This document shows, piece by piece, positions 1 through 11,759 of a stretch of DNA of 64,000 bases. The number at the start of each line of letters is the position of its first letter. Position 1 is the stretch's first letter. Both the position numbers and the translations under genes were made by a program. The notes below the pieces were generated by a model that was not told the DNA's origin, did not search any database, and worked only from the letters and a program-made list of their open reading frames with translations. The DNA is from Pegea sp. RAD2-039 (taxonomy: Eukaryota; Chordata; Thaliacea; Salpida; Salpidae), in the NCBI GenBank assembly GCA_034620365.1, contig JAQGEQ010000299.1, positions 1,426,001-1,490,000 on the forward strand, written 5' to 3'.

Positions 1-96
1 TTCTGTAAAACCAATTACATTTGTTAGCATGCCATTTTGATTAAACAAAACATTTTATTTCTATGCAAAAATTCTAAAAACTTCACTTGTTGACAC

Positions 97-179
97 CGTC
101 CAGTTAATTTGTTTACATTTGTTGCTCCCACTGCCTTCGTTTAGGTGAATCATGTAACGTGATTTGTTTAGAGAGCTTC
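97..179 (-). CDS. Possible further exon of the lectin/Ig gene
   Basis: After the last clear exon of the gene at 263-2326 (phase 1 donor at 262), a CTTTAAG acceptor at about 180 opens a reading frame in the matching phase. It runs about 27 codons to a possible GTGTCA donor at 96, or further to a stop near 62. The peptide has a CKQINWT stretch but no membrane segment and no clear Ig pattern. The acceptor has a weak pyrimidine tract. It may be a linker exon, the start of a third Ig domain, or chance. The true 3' end of the gene is probably left of position 1. Confidence 0.22.
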
Positions 180-262
180 CTTAAAGATGAAGTATACAAA
201 AGCAAATTACTTTCTTATGTTTTAATTCCTCTTCAATCATATTTCATAAGTTCAAAACTAAC

Positions 263-2326
263 CTTTGTTGATTATTACTTCTGTTGTTTTTTCAGAAGAA
301 CTTTTAACTTTGCAAACTAGTTTTGTATTTGGTTGTATGAGTTTTGGATCAGTGATTGAAATGATACTTTTAAAATAATTCCTCTCTTCCATAAAAGATA
401 AAATGAACAAAATGTTGCTTTGAAGAATGACTTGTCCATTTACAAGCCAGGAAATCTTTGGTCTTTCACGTGATCTTGTTGAGCATGAAATGTTGTTGAT
501 ATCAAACATAGTGTAATTGTTCATCCTTATTTCAGGTTTATCAAGATAGGTTTCAACTAAAATTTTACATCTAATTATTTTAAGATTTGACGTTTAATTT
601 ACTAAACAACTATTTTAATTGAAAGATGCTTAAGAAATTCATAAAATCAAAATCTACTTCTTTTTTTAATAACTTTGACTTTATTATTTTGCATTTACAA
701 GAATTATCTGAATTTTTCAACCAAAACTTGTTGATTTTGTGTAAACAAACCTTCTACAGTTAATCTTAAAGACCTAAATTCTGAATCTTTTTGCATCAAA
801 ATACAATCATAGAATCCTGCATCTCTTATTGCTACATCATCAAAAGTGATTGTGGATATATGATAATTTGTTTTTAGACTATAACTTTGATAGATTACTT
901 CTTGGGTGTCTTTGGTGACAGATGTGTTATTTCTGTTCATAAAATCCATTTTTTGGAATTTATAAATTTTCAATAATGAAATTAATTTGCTAACCTTTGC
1001 CAATTTGCTTTATATTCAGAACCTCCAAAAACCACACAATTAACTTTCACTTGAGGCCGTTTAATCGTTACAAACGTATTTGTAATAAAACCGCTTCCAA
1101 ATCCTGATAAAAAGAAAAATTTGAATCTTAACTGAATTTCAAAATTATTTAATACAAGAATTTAGTTTAAAACAGTGTTGGAACAATTTTAATGAAAATT
1201 AAACACCAATCAAAATTAATTTTCGAATAAAGTTACTTACTAAATTTAAATAAACTGATAAATAATTACGTTGCAATTTATTAAATTTATTTTTTTGTAA
1301 CTCCTATTATCAATTATACCTATTTTGTTCTATTTACTATCATATAAATAAACTTTTAGAAAGAAATCAAATTTGTTGCTGACAGCTTACTATTTTCACA
1401 GATAAATCTGTTCAAAGAAGAACAGCTTTCATCATTCCATTTTAAATATTGTCTCCATCCATATGATCTTATCTCAGCACATTTTTCATACTTCCTACTT
1501 GGTTCACCATAGCCCCAGTTTGTGTAATTAACTTTTTCTTTATCAGACCATTCCCATTCATTTCTATTGTCACCAATTTGATAAAGACCGATCCAGTAAT
1601 TTCCCCAACCATTATCTTTAATTTTTCGATCTATAAAAGATTGAATACTCAAAGATTTGATATGAGTCAGAATTCCATCAAACTTGATACAAGTTTCACT
1701 AGCATAATAGTTGTTACAACAATTTGTTGTATAAAATGTATAAACATTATTTTCATAATTTTCAACCACCGATCGTTTCTCATTAATTCCATCTACTCCT
1801 TCAAATGAAAGTCCATCTAAAGAAGTTAAATAGTTTTGTTTGAAATATTATAAAGATTTGAAGGAAATATATTTTAAGTTTCTTTATGTTTACAACAGAT
1901 CAAATTAAACCAAGATATATAAAAGTATTTTTCAGTTTGTAACATGTTTAAAGAAAATAGTAAAAAAATAATTTCAAAAACAACAACAAAATATCGAAAC
2001 AAGTTTAAAACATGACAAAATGATGGATAGAAATTATATTCTACAATCGAAATCTTTAATTCAGTTTCGTTTTATGATTATTCATTTCTCAATAAAACAC
2101 GAATTGATAATTTGTTAGCGTTTGCATATCAAAGTAGTTTTAGAATATGAAAGAGCAATATCAAATCAATCAATCAATCAATAATAAGTTGTTGCAATTA
2201 AATAGCTAAATAAGACGTAACTAAACTATTGTTAAGAATAACTTGATAATTTTATCACTAACCACATTTATGAAGTATGATCATGATAACCATTATAGCC
2301 AGATTAACTGTCCAGGGCTTATTCAT
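263..2326 (-). CDS. C-type lectin + two Ig domains, secreted or surface protein (3' end missing)
   Basis: Probably a recognition or adhesion protein. I join five exons: 2326-2263 (signal peptide, starts MNKPWTVNLAIMVIMIILHK), 1816-1391 (C-type lectin domain), 1103-995 and 932-751 (V-like Ig split just after its Trp), and 556-263 (second Ig, one exon). The lengths add up to one frame of about 358 codons ending in phase 1. The lectin domain has the WIGL motif, the paired cysteines, WND (LKWNDESC) and the closing CEN, but EPS in place of the EPN sugar-specificity motif. The first Ig has a DAGFYDC-type second cysteine motif. The second Ig has C, then W in ISWLVNG, then C in KLVCKV. No membrane segment is seen, so the gene should continue past the left edge. 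Exon 3 is 109 nt, as in the relative at 7871-9533, and the domain borders are phase 1. The ligand is unknown. Confidence 0.75.
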
Positions 2327-3059
2327 CTTATTTATTTCGTTTAGTATTTGAGATTTCAATCTCAAAGAACCTAATAGCAAATTTTCTGTATAAACTGTTT
2401 TTCAAAACTTTTGAAATTTTGCTCATTCTATGATTGAAAGTCTTTAAAGTAAGTTTTCAGAAAAATGTTAAAAACAAAAAAAATATTTAAAAGAGTTTTT
2501 TTATTTCAGCATAAACTACAGTTTAAGATGCATTTTTTTAATTCTAAATTTTAGTATGTTTAGCTAATAAAATTACATTTCGATTTCAAACTAAATTATG
2601 ACTGTAGACTTAACCTCAATTTTTTTTGCTTCAACTAGTCACCTCATAGACTATATGACTAAACATGAGATAAAAAAATGTTTTAAACTGCTTTTACATT
2701 AAATTTAAACTAGTTTTTGAAAACTCAACAGAATTTATTCTTCTAGGCTCTAACGTTTCATTATTTTGTTGTTCTTTTTGACGTAGTAGATCACAAACGA
2801 TAGGAAATGACAAAGAAAAGCTACAAGGAAGTGAATGCAAAAATCATTATATTTGCTAAAGACAATGATTGTCAAAGAAAATTTTTTGATAAAATACATT
2901 TTATGATTATTTGTACAAATTACTTGCTAGTTTACAATAAATAACATCTTATTTATAAATATTTAAGTAAAAACTTTTAAAAATATTACTTCTCCTTTAA
3001 AACTTTGTAAGTTTTTACATATGGCTCAAATAACTTAGATGAATTTCGTTTTACACATA
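2327..3059. other. Gap between lectin/Ig gene and its decayed copy
   Basis: AT-rich DNA upstream of the gene that starts at 2326. A stretch near 2795-2840 (AGGAAATGACAAAG and following) resembles one near 5085-5125 upstream of the decayed copy, which suggests the promoter was duplicated with the gene. No gene is seen here. Confidence 0.4.
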
Positions 3060-4870
3060 AAAGTTTTTTTCAATCATAGTGTAATTGGTCATCGTTATTT
3101 CAGGTTTATCAAGACAGGTTTCAACTGAAATTTCAAATAGAAATACTTTGTAGTGAAGTTTACTTCATGAGACAACTTATAATGACTTATAAAATGATTT
3201 ATAGTTTTTATATAATGCAGTAATTTGAGAGTTCTTATCTTATTTACATTTTGCACTTTTTAAATAAAGCGAACCGTTTACTTTTACATCTATCATTTTT
3301 AATAATAATTTGTTTTGTTTTAAAGCACAAGTTTCTACATCTTCCGATATCTTTAAATGTTATCTTGGAAATGAAATAGTTTTTGTTTTTCATAAATGAA
3401 CTTGATTTATTGCTTCTTCTGTATCGACTGTAACTACAGTTTCATTTTTGTATTTACAAAAATAATATTTAGTTAACCTTATTTAATTTATAACTTATAT
3501 TTTATTTAGTAATTTACTAACTTTGGTCAAGATTTGTTATATTTAGAACCTCCAAAAAGCAAGCAATGGACTCTAGATCTTTTGATTGTTACCAACTTAT
3601 TTGTCTCAAACCCTTTCCTGCCTCTTAAGATAAAATAAAAACTTATTGTTGAACCAAATATGAGGCTGTTTTCATAAAATTTAATCTGCAAATTTCTAAA
3701 AGTAGTTTTTTACTGATAAAGTTATCATATTTTTTGACAATTAGTAAACCGATTAAAATTAAAATATTTGTAATTAATAATATTTTTATTGATATTAAAA
3801 GAAGTTAATACTTTGTATTACAAATGATTCATCTAATTTTGTATATAATTCATATTAGAAACAAAACCACCTAGTACAAAAATTAAATTTAATTGTTGTA
3901 AACTCACTATTATCGCTTTGTTATTTGTCAAACATTCCATTTTAGATATTTATAATATGCTAAGCTAAAGCTAATTTTCTGGTATATTTTTATTTCTGCA
4001 CATTTTTGATAGCAATAAATTAACGCATTACGGCGCCAGTTTGTGTAATTAACTTTTTCTTTATCAGACCATTCCCTTTTTTTTTATAATAATCTATTTG
4101 CTTTAGACCAATCCAATAACTTCCCTAGAATCTAATTCATCCCAAGTTCTTTCATTAGTATATGAATAAAATTCCAAGTTTTCTCAGTTTTGACATGAGC
4201 AAGGAACCCATCAAATTTGTTACAAGTTTCATTTGCTTGTTCAATATTACGACATGTTTTTGTATAATAAGTGTAGATACTATCTTTATAGGAAGAGATA
4301 TTAGAAGCTTTTTTGTTAATTCCATGTATTCCCACAAAGGAAATTTCATCTACAAATGTTAAATGGGTGCATTAAAGTAATTACAAACAGTACTCAAACA
4401 TTTTTAATTACAAAATTTATTTCTATTTTCTTAATTAACTTTATTTTTTTAAAAACAAGAAAACTTGAACAACAAGGATTATTGATTTTGAGTTATGAGT
4501 ATAATGTCGACCGTATTTCAATATTTTTTTTGAGTTTTGCAAATATCGAGTAAAAATTCAGTTGATAACTGAATTACGGATTTATTTTTTTAAAGATTAA
4601 ATTCCACTGCCTTTATGGCTTTGAATATCAACACTTAACAAGCTGCAATTTTTTACATTACTGCTCTATTTTGAAATTTGCAAAATTAATTTTAAACGAA
4701 ATAGCTATAAAGTATATAAAAAATAATCACCCAACAAGTACATATGTAATATAAGTTTATAAAAGAATATTAATGAATGAAATACAATACTGATAAAACA
4801 AACCACTTTTATCAAGGAGTAGCACCATTGCAATCAAATTAGCTGTCCAAGATAAGCTCATCCAGTTCAT
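3060..4870 (-). pseudogene. Decayed tandem copy of the lectin/Ig gene
   Basis: The order of parts copies the gene at 263-2326. A signal-peptide exon (4870-4804, MNWMSLSWTANLIAM, phase 1) is followed by a lectin exon that starts at 4349 with the related motif GIHGINKKAS and the conserved ANETCNKFDGFLAHVK. This exon stops early near 4132, although lectin-like sequence (WSDKEKVNYTNW, KCAEIK) continues to about 3940 in shifted frames. The first Ig exon (about 3630-3545) matches its relative closely (VTIKR, FGGSKY) but its Trp codon is a stop. Remnants of the second Ig half lie near 3420-3470 and 3060-3125. Several independent stops and frame breaks make a functional lectin/Ig product very unlikely, though a short secreted lectin fragment ending at 4132 cannot be excluded. 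Confidence 0.8.
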
Positions 4871-6129
4871 TTTTTTATATTCAGTAAATAGATATCAACT
4901 AAAATCAAAATCAACTTTAATACTTATTTAAATAGTTTTAACATTCAGTAATATCTAAATCATTCACTAAAGGTTTTTTCAATTGAAAAAAATTGTTTAA
5001 TTGTTTTTATCTGCTTAACTGACGACTCTCAACATAAGCTTCCAATTGTTTTGTTCTTATATACATAAGTTATCTTGAAGGAAAGGAAATGACACTCATG
5101 AGCACTGAGTAGAAGAAAAGTAGAAGAGGAAGTAATTTCATCAAGTTATTTAACAGCTTATGATATTATCTAAACAAACTTAACTGATGTTATTTCTTGA
5201 GGTATTGCTTAGAATTTATTAATTAAATTATTTACCAGATATCTTATGACCTTTATTAGTAATTTTTAATAATATTTCTTTAAGATTCAATTATTTTAAG
5301 TTTCAGTAGATTAATCTTTCACTTATTTAATTAGGATAATCTATCCATTAATCATTATTGAGCTGTTTTTTCATACTTTTTTTATGTTAATTTTACATTC
5401 TAGTCTAATCCTAAAAATAAACTTTCATAACTAACAGCAAATGTATTTCAATTTCTTCATAACAAAACATTATAAGCAACAAATACTTAATTCAGTAGTA
5501 TCCCAAAAATCGACATTTTAAACTTGATGAAACCATTATAAAAGTTCCAGTTTTTGCTGTAGATGAAGATCAAAGTTTTTCAAAATGAAAAACTAAAAGT
5601 ATTGAACTTTTCTCGGGGAGATAACTTGTATAGAACTCACGCTTAAGCTTTTATCAAACCTCTTGGATTCAATGTTTTTCAGATAGATTTAGAGTAGTAA
5701 ACGGTTTATTTTTTATCAAAAGATTTTCCTTGTCACATCTTTTTTCATTTTGCTAGAACATTTTATTATTGATTAAAGGCTGCCAGATGTGTTGAAAACG
5801 AAAAGTTTTCAGGTCTTGACTTTAACAACAGAGTCTTTGCTTTTTTGAAGACTAGACAAAACAATCTTGGCGTTTTAATCTCGATACTCAGAGACTAGGA
5901 GGAGAAGTGGAGCAGAAGATACCTTGAATAAAGATAAAAACAACTTTTTCCAAATTAATATTTTAGGTGTAGGACAAAACGTTTTAAACTTAATCTTCAT
6001 AACAATGAATAGAATGATATTATCATATTTTCATATTTAGTTTAGTGAAAATATATTATCAGCAATTTTAAAACTATTAAATAGTTTTATTGGAAGCTAC
6101 AAAATTACAATAATTACTCTTGTGATTAT
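4871..6129. other. AT-rich gap, no gene seen
   Basis: Upstream region of the decayed lectin/Ig copy. No open frame with coding character, RNA gene or clear repeat was found. Confidence 0.5.
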
Positions 6130-6478
6130 CTGTAGCTTGATTCGGCTGAGAATATATGTCAGGTCAGAAGTTATGGAGATCCAGTTGCTGCCCATGCAGT
6201 AAGATTCTACTCTTCACGCCAATAAGGTTATGCAGCGGAAAAAAAGGAGTGATGCAGATGCGACCAGCTGACGATTCAGGAGATATCAGAACGAACTACC
6301 AACTTTCAATTCGGAGTTTTGCGTTTCTTAGGAGTGTTTTCATTAAATAGACTCAATAAGCCCTTCTACATGGGCTTTTTATTAACTTTTCCTTTTTGCA
6401 AAGATATGTAAGCCAGGAATCGAACCCAGAATCTCCTGCCTGGTGGGCGGATATGATAACCGCTACGGGTCGTAAATA
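6130..6478 (-). mobile_element. tRNA-derived SINE (copy 1)
   Basis: Read on the minus strand, the element starts with a tRNA-like head (6478 to about 6404). It contains an A-box-like GTAGCGGTTATCATATC and a perfect B-box core GGTTCGATTCC flanked by a pairable T-stem. The body that follows is more GC-rich than its surroundings. Its 3' half contains CGCTGCATAACCTTATTGG and GCGTGAAGAGTAGAATC, which closely match the SINE at 41367-41775. Such elements are copied by LINE machinery from a Pol III transcript. The short open frame on the other strand (6156-6350) is a by-product. The ends are approximate; I could not define target-site duplications. Confidence 0.75.
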
Positions 6479-7870
6479 TCATTTTTCGAATGGATCAATA
6501 ACATCAAAATTATTCTCAGAACAATATTTGAATAATTCGTTTAGATAAAATACTTTGACTTTTTCAGTGATGAATTAGATTAGGATAGCTTATTCTAATA
6601 AGAGCTTAGTTTTATAATTACTGATGAATAGTTAAATATTAAAATTCTTTCTTAAAACTGAAGTTAAACTTCTTTAAATCTAAATCTTTTTCTGATGGTT
6701 GTAAAATCTCAGAAATTAAAAAAAAAATAAAGTTTGCTCTAAATTTGCAACAATTATCTAATTTTAATGATTTTTTACTACAAAAGAGATTATCTTAAAG
6801 CTCAAAATAGAATAGTTAAGAAGTTATCAGAGAATATGAAGAAAGTTCTTTTTAGCTTGAAGATATAGATCCTCTAAGAAGTTGAACAAAATTAATAATG
6901 ATTTTTCATCATAGAACTAAATAAAAGATTTCACGAAAGACAAGCAGAGGATATCTTATAGATGTCTAAATAAAATTAATCTAAGCAATAAAATGTTGAA
7001 TTCTCTGTTCATTTCTAATAAAAATGAAGTTATAAGAACAAATTGATTGGAAAACGGTTCCAGCAATAAAATTTTAATCATAATTCTTGCCTTTTATAAA
7101 TAAATCAAAATATTTTCATAAAATAGATTAAAATTTACCTACAAATTTTCACATCAACTCTTCAAGTAAGTTATGTGGAAGGAGCAAGGCTTATGTTACC
7201 AGAATTCGAATAGAAGATATTTTTTAAGTGTTCACAATTAAATAATTAAAACTACTCCAGTCTTTTGAGTTAAAAAACACAAGTTCGAAATGATAAATCT
7301 TATAACGAGTAACAAAATTTTAATCGTTTCAAACTGATTAAGTTTCATAAAAATAAAATAAGTTTTGATACTTATACAGGACAGTTTTACATAATCCTTT
7401 GAACCAGTACATATAAAAACTTCTAATTTGGTACCAACTAAAAACAATAACTTGAAACTGGGATAAATTGATAATTTTTTTATTAAAAAAGACTGCAGAA
7501 CAAAATTTAGATGTTAGAGAATAGATTTGAGTAATATATGTCTTATCAGATGACTAGAAGTCAATACTTTTGTCACTATTTACATAGAAAGTGTACAAGC
7601 ATCACTTTTATCATTATCAACATAAAAATAATGAGATTTTTTCGACTAATATTGCAATTATGCAAACGAAAAAAAATCATTGAAAGAAGAAAAAGAAAAA
7701 CAATTCTTCTAAAAATTTCCATGCAAGATCTAAATCATTTCATGACAAAACAAGAAAAGTATTTTCATAAAATATCTTCTAGTATGCCATTATTTGTTCA
7801 TCACAAATAGAATTGCTGACAGTAACATTAGAAAAATAACAGTTTTAAGTCATTTTTTTAGTTAAGGTAA
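6479..7870. other. AT-rich gap, no gene seen
   Basis: Lies beyond the 3' end of the lectin/Ig gene that ends at 7871. An open frame on the plus strand at 7538-7810 is Lys/Arg- and Ile-rich and looks like chance in AT-rich DNA. Nothing else was found. Confidence 0.5.
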
Positions 7871-9533
7871 CTAGGGTATATCTGCAATATTGTTTGATTG
7901 TGACAAAGTAACACTTGTGATTTCAATAGGGCTATTTTCAGGCTGGGTTTCTACTTTAATTTCTTCCGGAATGTCAAGTTTGCTATCATCGTCTTCATCA
8001 CTGGAATCGAGTCTGACGTCACTATCTTTAATTCTCTTTCCTTCTTTTTTAGAATCTTTATTTTTCTTATGTTTTGTTTGTTTAGATTTGTGCTGCTTTT
8101 TCTTTGATTTATCTTTTCTTTTCATCAATTTTTTTAAGCTCTTGTTTTTTTTTTTCTTTTTTTTATGTTTTTTCTTCTTCTTATTTTCCGGAGAATTGCA
8201 CGTAGTGATTAGACATCCGATTATTACAAACGCAACTACTCCCAAAATCAATAAAAGATCAAACGTCAAGGAATTCGATTCATCGTCGTTTGAATTTAAA
8301 ATTGCTATAAAAAAGTGAATCAGTTTTACGAATTTTATTCATCAAAGTTTTTATTTTTTGATGATAGAAAGTAATTATTAATTAATCTTATTTTTTTAAT
8401 TTGTATAATGGAAAAAAATACCAACTGTCAACTGTCAGATCCATCTCCTTGAGTTTTCTATCATAAAATTTATTGGAAAACTTCAACAAACAAGTAAAGT
8501 CTCCTACATCTTCAACACTTAAACTTGTAAATCTGATGATTGAGGATTTAATATATTCATTAGAATACAAATAGTTTTCCTGGTAGATTTTCTCTGATTT
8601 TTCCATCGAAACTGGAACACCTTTTCTGAAAAGAAAGCAAGAATGTAAATTTTATACATCTACGAAAAATTTCACAAATTTTAACCTGACCCATACAGCC
8701 GAATAAGCACTATCTCCTAAAACAGTACAAGTAACACTTGCTTGTTTGCTTTCAACTTTAATATTTGATTTTGATAAGAAGCCACTTCCAAAATCTTATA
8801 ATATTAATTCCTTGAAACAATTACTCAAAATGATATTTAACATAATATCTACCATTTTCACAAACAAATTTGTTGACATTTGCGCATTCACAGTCAGCCC
8901 AAAATGAGAATGCAACAGGCTTTTGAGGAAAGCTTTGCATAGTTGACAAAATTACAACACACTTCTCATCTCTACTATCTGGTTGATTTTCATACCAATT
9001 ATCATACGCATAATTTGTTCCATCTGACCATTTATACTTTCTTTTATCTTCACCGACTTGATGCAAACCAATCCAAAATCCATCTTTCAAAACTGCTCCA
9101 GTATGCGTAGTATAATCATAAAGTTTTTCTTTTAAGAAACTTTGAATACTTTCACTTTTAACTCGGGCAAGATAGCCATTAATTTTGTTACAAGTTTCAT
9201 TTGCTTCAGAAGCAGTACAGCAAGGATCGGTATAAAAAGAGAAAATTTTTTGATCATATCTTGCAATTGAACTGAAGTCGCTAAATCGTACCTCTGCCAA
9301 AAAGTAAAAATATCATTATACTAATTAACGTTGAATTATCACAGTTGTTAACTAATCATATAGTTTTACTAGAACAAAATAGTTATTATTAATTTTTTTT
9401 AATTATGATTAATTTTTGTATCGTTTATTTAAAGTTTATTTTCTAAGAATTATTCACTTAAAAAAAGTCACCTACCAGCCTCTAGAAGAGTTCCAATTAG
9501 CAAAACTGTAAAAACTTTAACAAGAAAGTACAT
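7871..9533 (-). CDS. C-type lectin + Ig type I membrane receptor with Lys-rich tail
   Basis: Complete five-exon gene, 413 residues: 9533-9476 (signal peptide MYFLVKVFTVLLIGTLLEA), 9293-8853 (C-type lectin), 8794-8686 and 8625-8426 (one V-like Ig split after VWVR), and 8304-7871 (stalk, membrane helix, tail). The exon lengths sum to 1242 nt with all phases matching. The lectin domain shows FWIGL, WSDG, the galactose-type motif QPD, WAD where WND is usual, and FVCEN. The Ig domain has VTCTV and the DVGDFTC motif. The membrane segment is at about residues 283-303 (LLILGVVAFVIIGCLI). It is followed by about 50 mostly Lys residues and then a Ser/Asp/Glu-rich end. No ITAM or ITIM is evident. The last donor (GACA/GTTGGT) is weak and was chosen because it keeps phase 1 as in the sister gene. 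Likely role is surface recognition or adhesion; the ligand is unknown. Confidence 0.82.
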
Positions 9534-11759
9534 ATTGAAGCTTTCATCGTATAAAAAAAAGAAAGATTGATTTTTTAATATTCACACAATAATAATTTTG
9601 AATATTTTTATACCAAAATATGAAAAAAACTAATTAATCGTCAATCATGTATCCTTTGTTTTGCAATATCAATTGTAGCTTATATTTATAAAACTTCAGG
9701 TGCAGTTTTACAAGAGATTATTTAAGCTAAAAGCTTTTAAAATTAATGTCAACTGTATGAGCGATTTTAAATAACTAATACCAAATCAAAAAAGAACATT
9801 TTTGGCTATTTTTTGTCAAGCAAACAGCTATTATTATGATAAATTAAAGAATTTGGTCAAATCGTATTTTAAGCTGTAAATACCAATTTATTAATTAAAT
9901 TGACAGAAAGAAAGACTGAAATATAAATAAAAAACACTTTAAAAAAAAGCAAATATAAGCTATGAAGCGTTAGATTTGAAATACTTACTAATTTGCAGCT
10001 AGATAATTCTTTTATTAAAAAGTTTGATAGAATTATTAGAAAATGCTTTCAATCTTATTAAATTTTGAAATATATTCGATATCTTTTAAAATCAATATTA
10101 CTAGACTCTAGGCGCGCGATTAAAATGTCAAACTTTTATCATAGTTTCAACTTTCCATTTTAGTTCAACAATGCTTTAGTTGCGTAAAACTGTTAAAAAG
10201 TATCATCAATACTTAAAATATTTTGATTTTTTTGAAATTAAATTTTATTTTTTATGGAAGTTAACTATGGTTAAAATGGAAATGAATTTGTTAGAAGCTT
10301 GTTAAATTAGTAGTTCTCTACATTTGATTAATTAAAAAAGATTTAACTTCAATAAAAAACTTCAAACGCCATAAATATTCAATGAGTCATTTTAATTACT
10401 TAACAAAATTATTAGAAGAAAAATACTTATATAAATAATCAAATATAATTTAATTAAATCTTTAAAATTAAACAGTAAACATCTTTAAATAATAAAACTA
10501 AGCTTTATCCTATTACTAAGTAACAATATAAGTGTTACCAAACTATTTATCAAACAACATAAACATATAGGAAATATACTTGCAAAAGAAAGTATTAACT
10601 AAAAAGCAATTTGTTTATTAATTCACAAACTTAATCAAATAAGAAATTTTTAAATAAACTTTAGTAAAATTGACTTCATGTTGAAATGCATGTTCAAGAC
10701 TTACTTTTGTAAAAAACTTGAAGTCACTAGAATTAATGCATTTATATCAACAAACAACTTTGACTTACAAATAGTTTTTAACTTTTAAAACTTGATATCT
10801 AAAAACTAAAATTTATTTTTTATTATTTCCTAATTTTTTCAGATTAAGTAAATCTCTATCATTTATTTTAATGATTTACATATGTTGCCGAGATGTGAGG
10901 AGTATTTATTTATATATTACAGACTGAAATATAAACATAGAAGGATCAAATCTTGTATTGAGCAAAATAATTATTAGTCGGCTAAATACAGTGTTTTTAA
11001 AATTAATTCATCAAAAGTTTGCCCCAACTTTTTCTGCAAATTTCTTAATATCTCAAAATAAAGTTTAAACATTTATTTTAGAATATTATCATTGTGCTTG
11101 TTGTCTTTAGGAAAAAACAGTTCACTTTAAAAGCTGAAATTTATTGGGATACTGCTTAAGACAGGTTAGTGCTATAAAATCACGATCACTATAAGATCTA
11201 TTACATACTAGATTAACTTGAGAAACTACAGTAAGAATAATTATTCAAAGCACTTGTCGTTTTCTCGTAGTAGGTTTCTTGCCCTGTTAAAGTTTTTAGA
11301 TTTATTCAGTTTTTAACTTATAAATTTCTCCATTTTTAAAAATTATTTAGTTCTAAGCTTGTCTTTATTATAATAAAAATATTTATTTGAAACACAAGCG
11401 AAGCTGCAACAGATTTTTGGTGAAGAAATTATTTGGTACCCAGACCAGTAAAAAGAAGCTTTGATCCTTTAAGTCCAGTCTGAAAATTTTAGTAAATATA
11501 TTACTTTACCTTTAAAGTTGACAAAGAACTATCAAATTAAACTTGATGATAGTTGAAAAAATTTAAACATTATTTATTATCATTTTATTACTAAAAATTC
11601 TGAAAATTGCTCACTTTTCTTGCATTTGAATTCGTCTTTATATAAAACAAGTCTCTTTTAACTGTATTTATCAGGTCTGTAGATAATTTGACCACTTTAG
11701 ATAACTGTACTTGGCCTCAATTGATATTTTTACTTATTAACTAGCCAGCATAATTACTG
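9534..11759. other. AT-rich gap, no gene seen
   Basis: Divergent intergenic DNA between the minus-strand lectin/Ig gene and plus-strand TRAPPC11. It should hold both promoters, but I see no clear TATA box. A short CG-rich island (GGCGCGCG) lies near 10110. Confidence 0.4.

Noticed and set aside
6156-6350. Plus-strand open frame of 64 codons with a cysteine-rich start
   Set aside because: It lies inside the SINE and is explained by the element's GC-richer body.
7538-7810. Plus-strand 90-codon open frame, Lys/Arg/Ile-rich
   Set aside because: No domain or signal; low-complexity composition expected by chance in AT-rich DNA.
7890-8318. Plus-strand open frame of 142 codons, very rich in Phe/Leu/Ser
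   Set aside because: It is the antisense shadow of the Lys-rich tail and membrane exon of the receptor gene on the minus strand.
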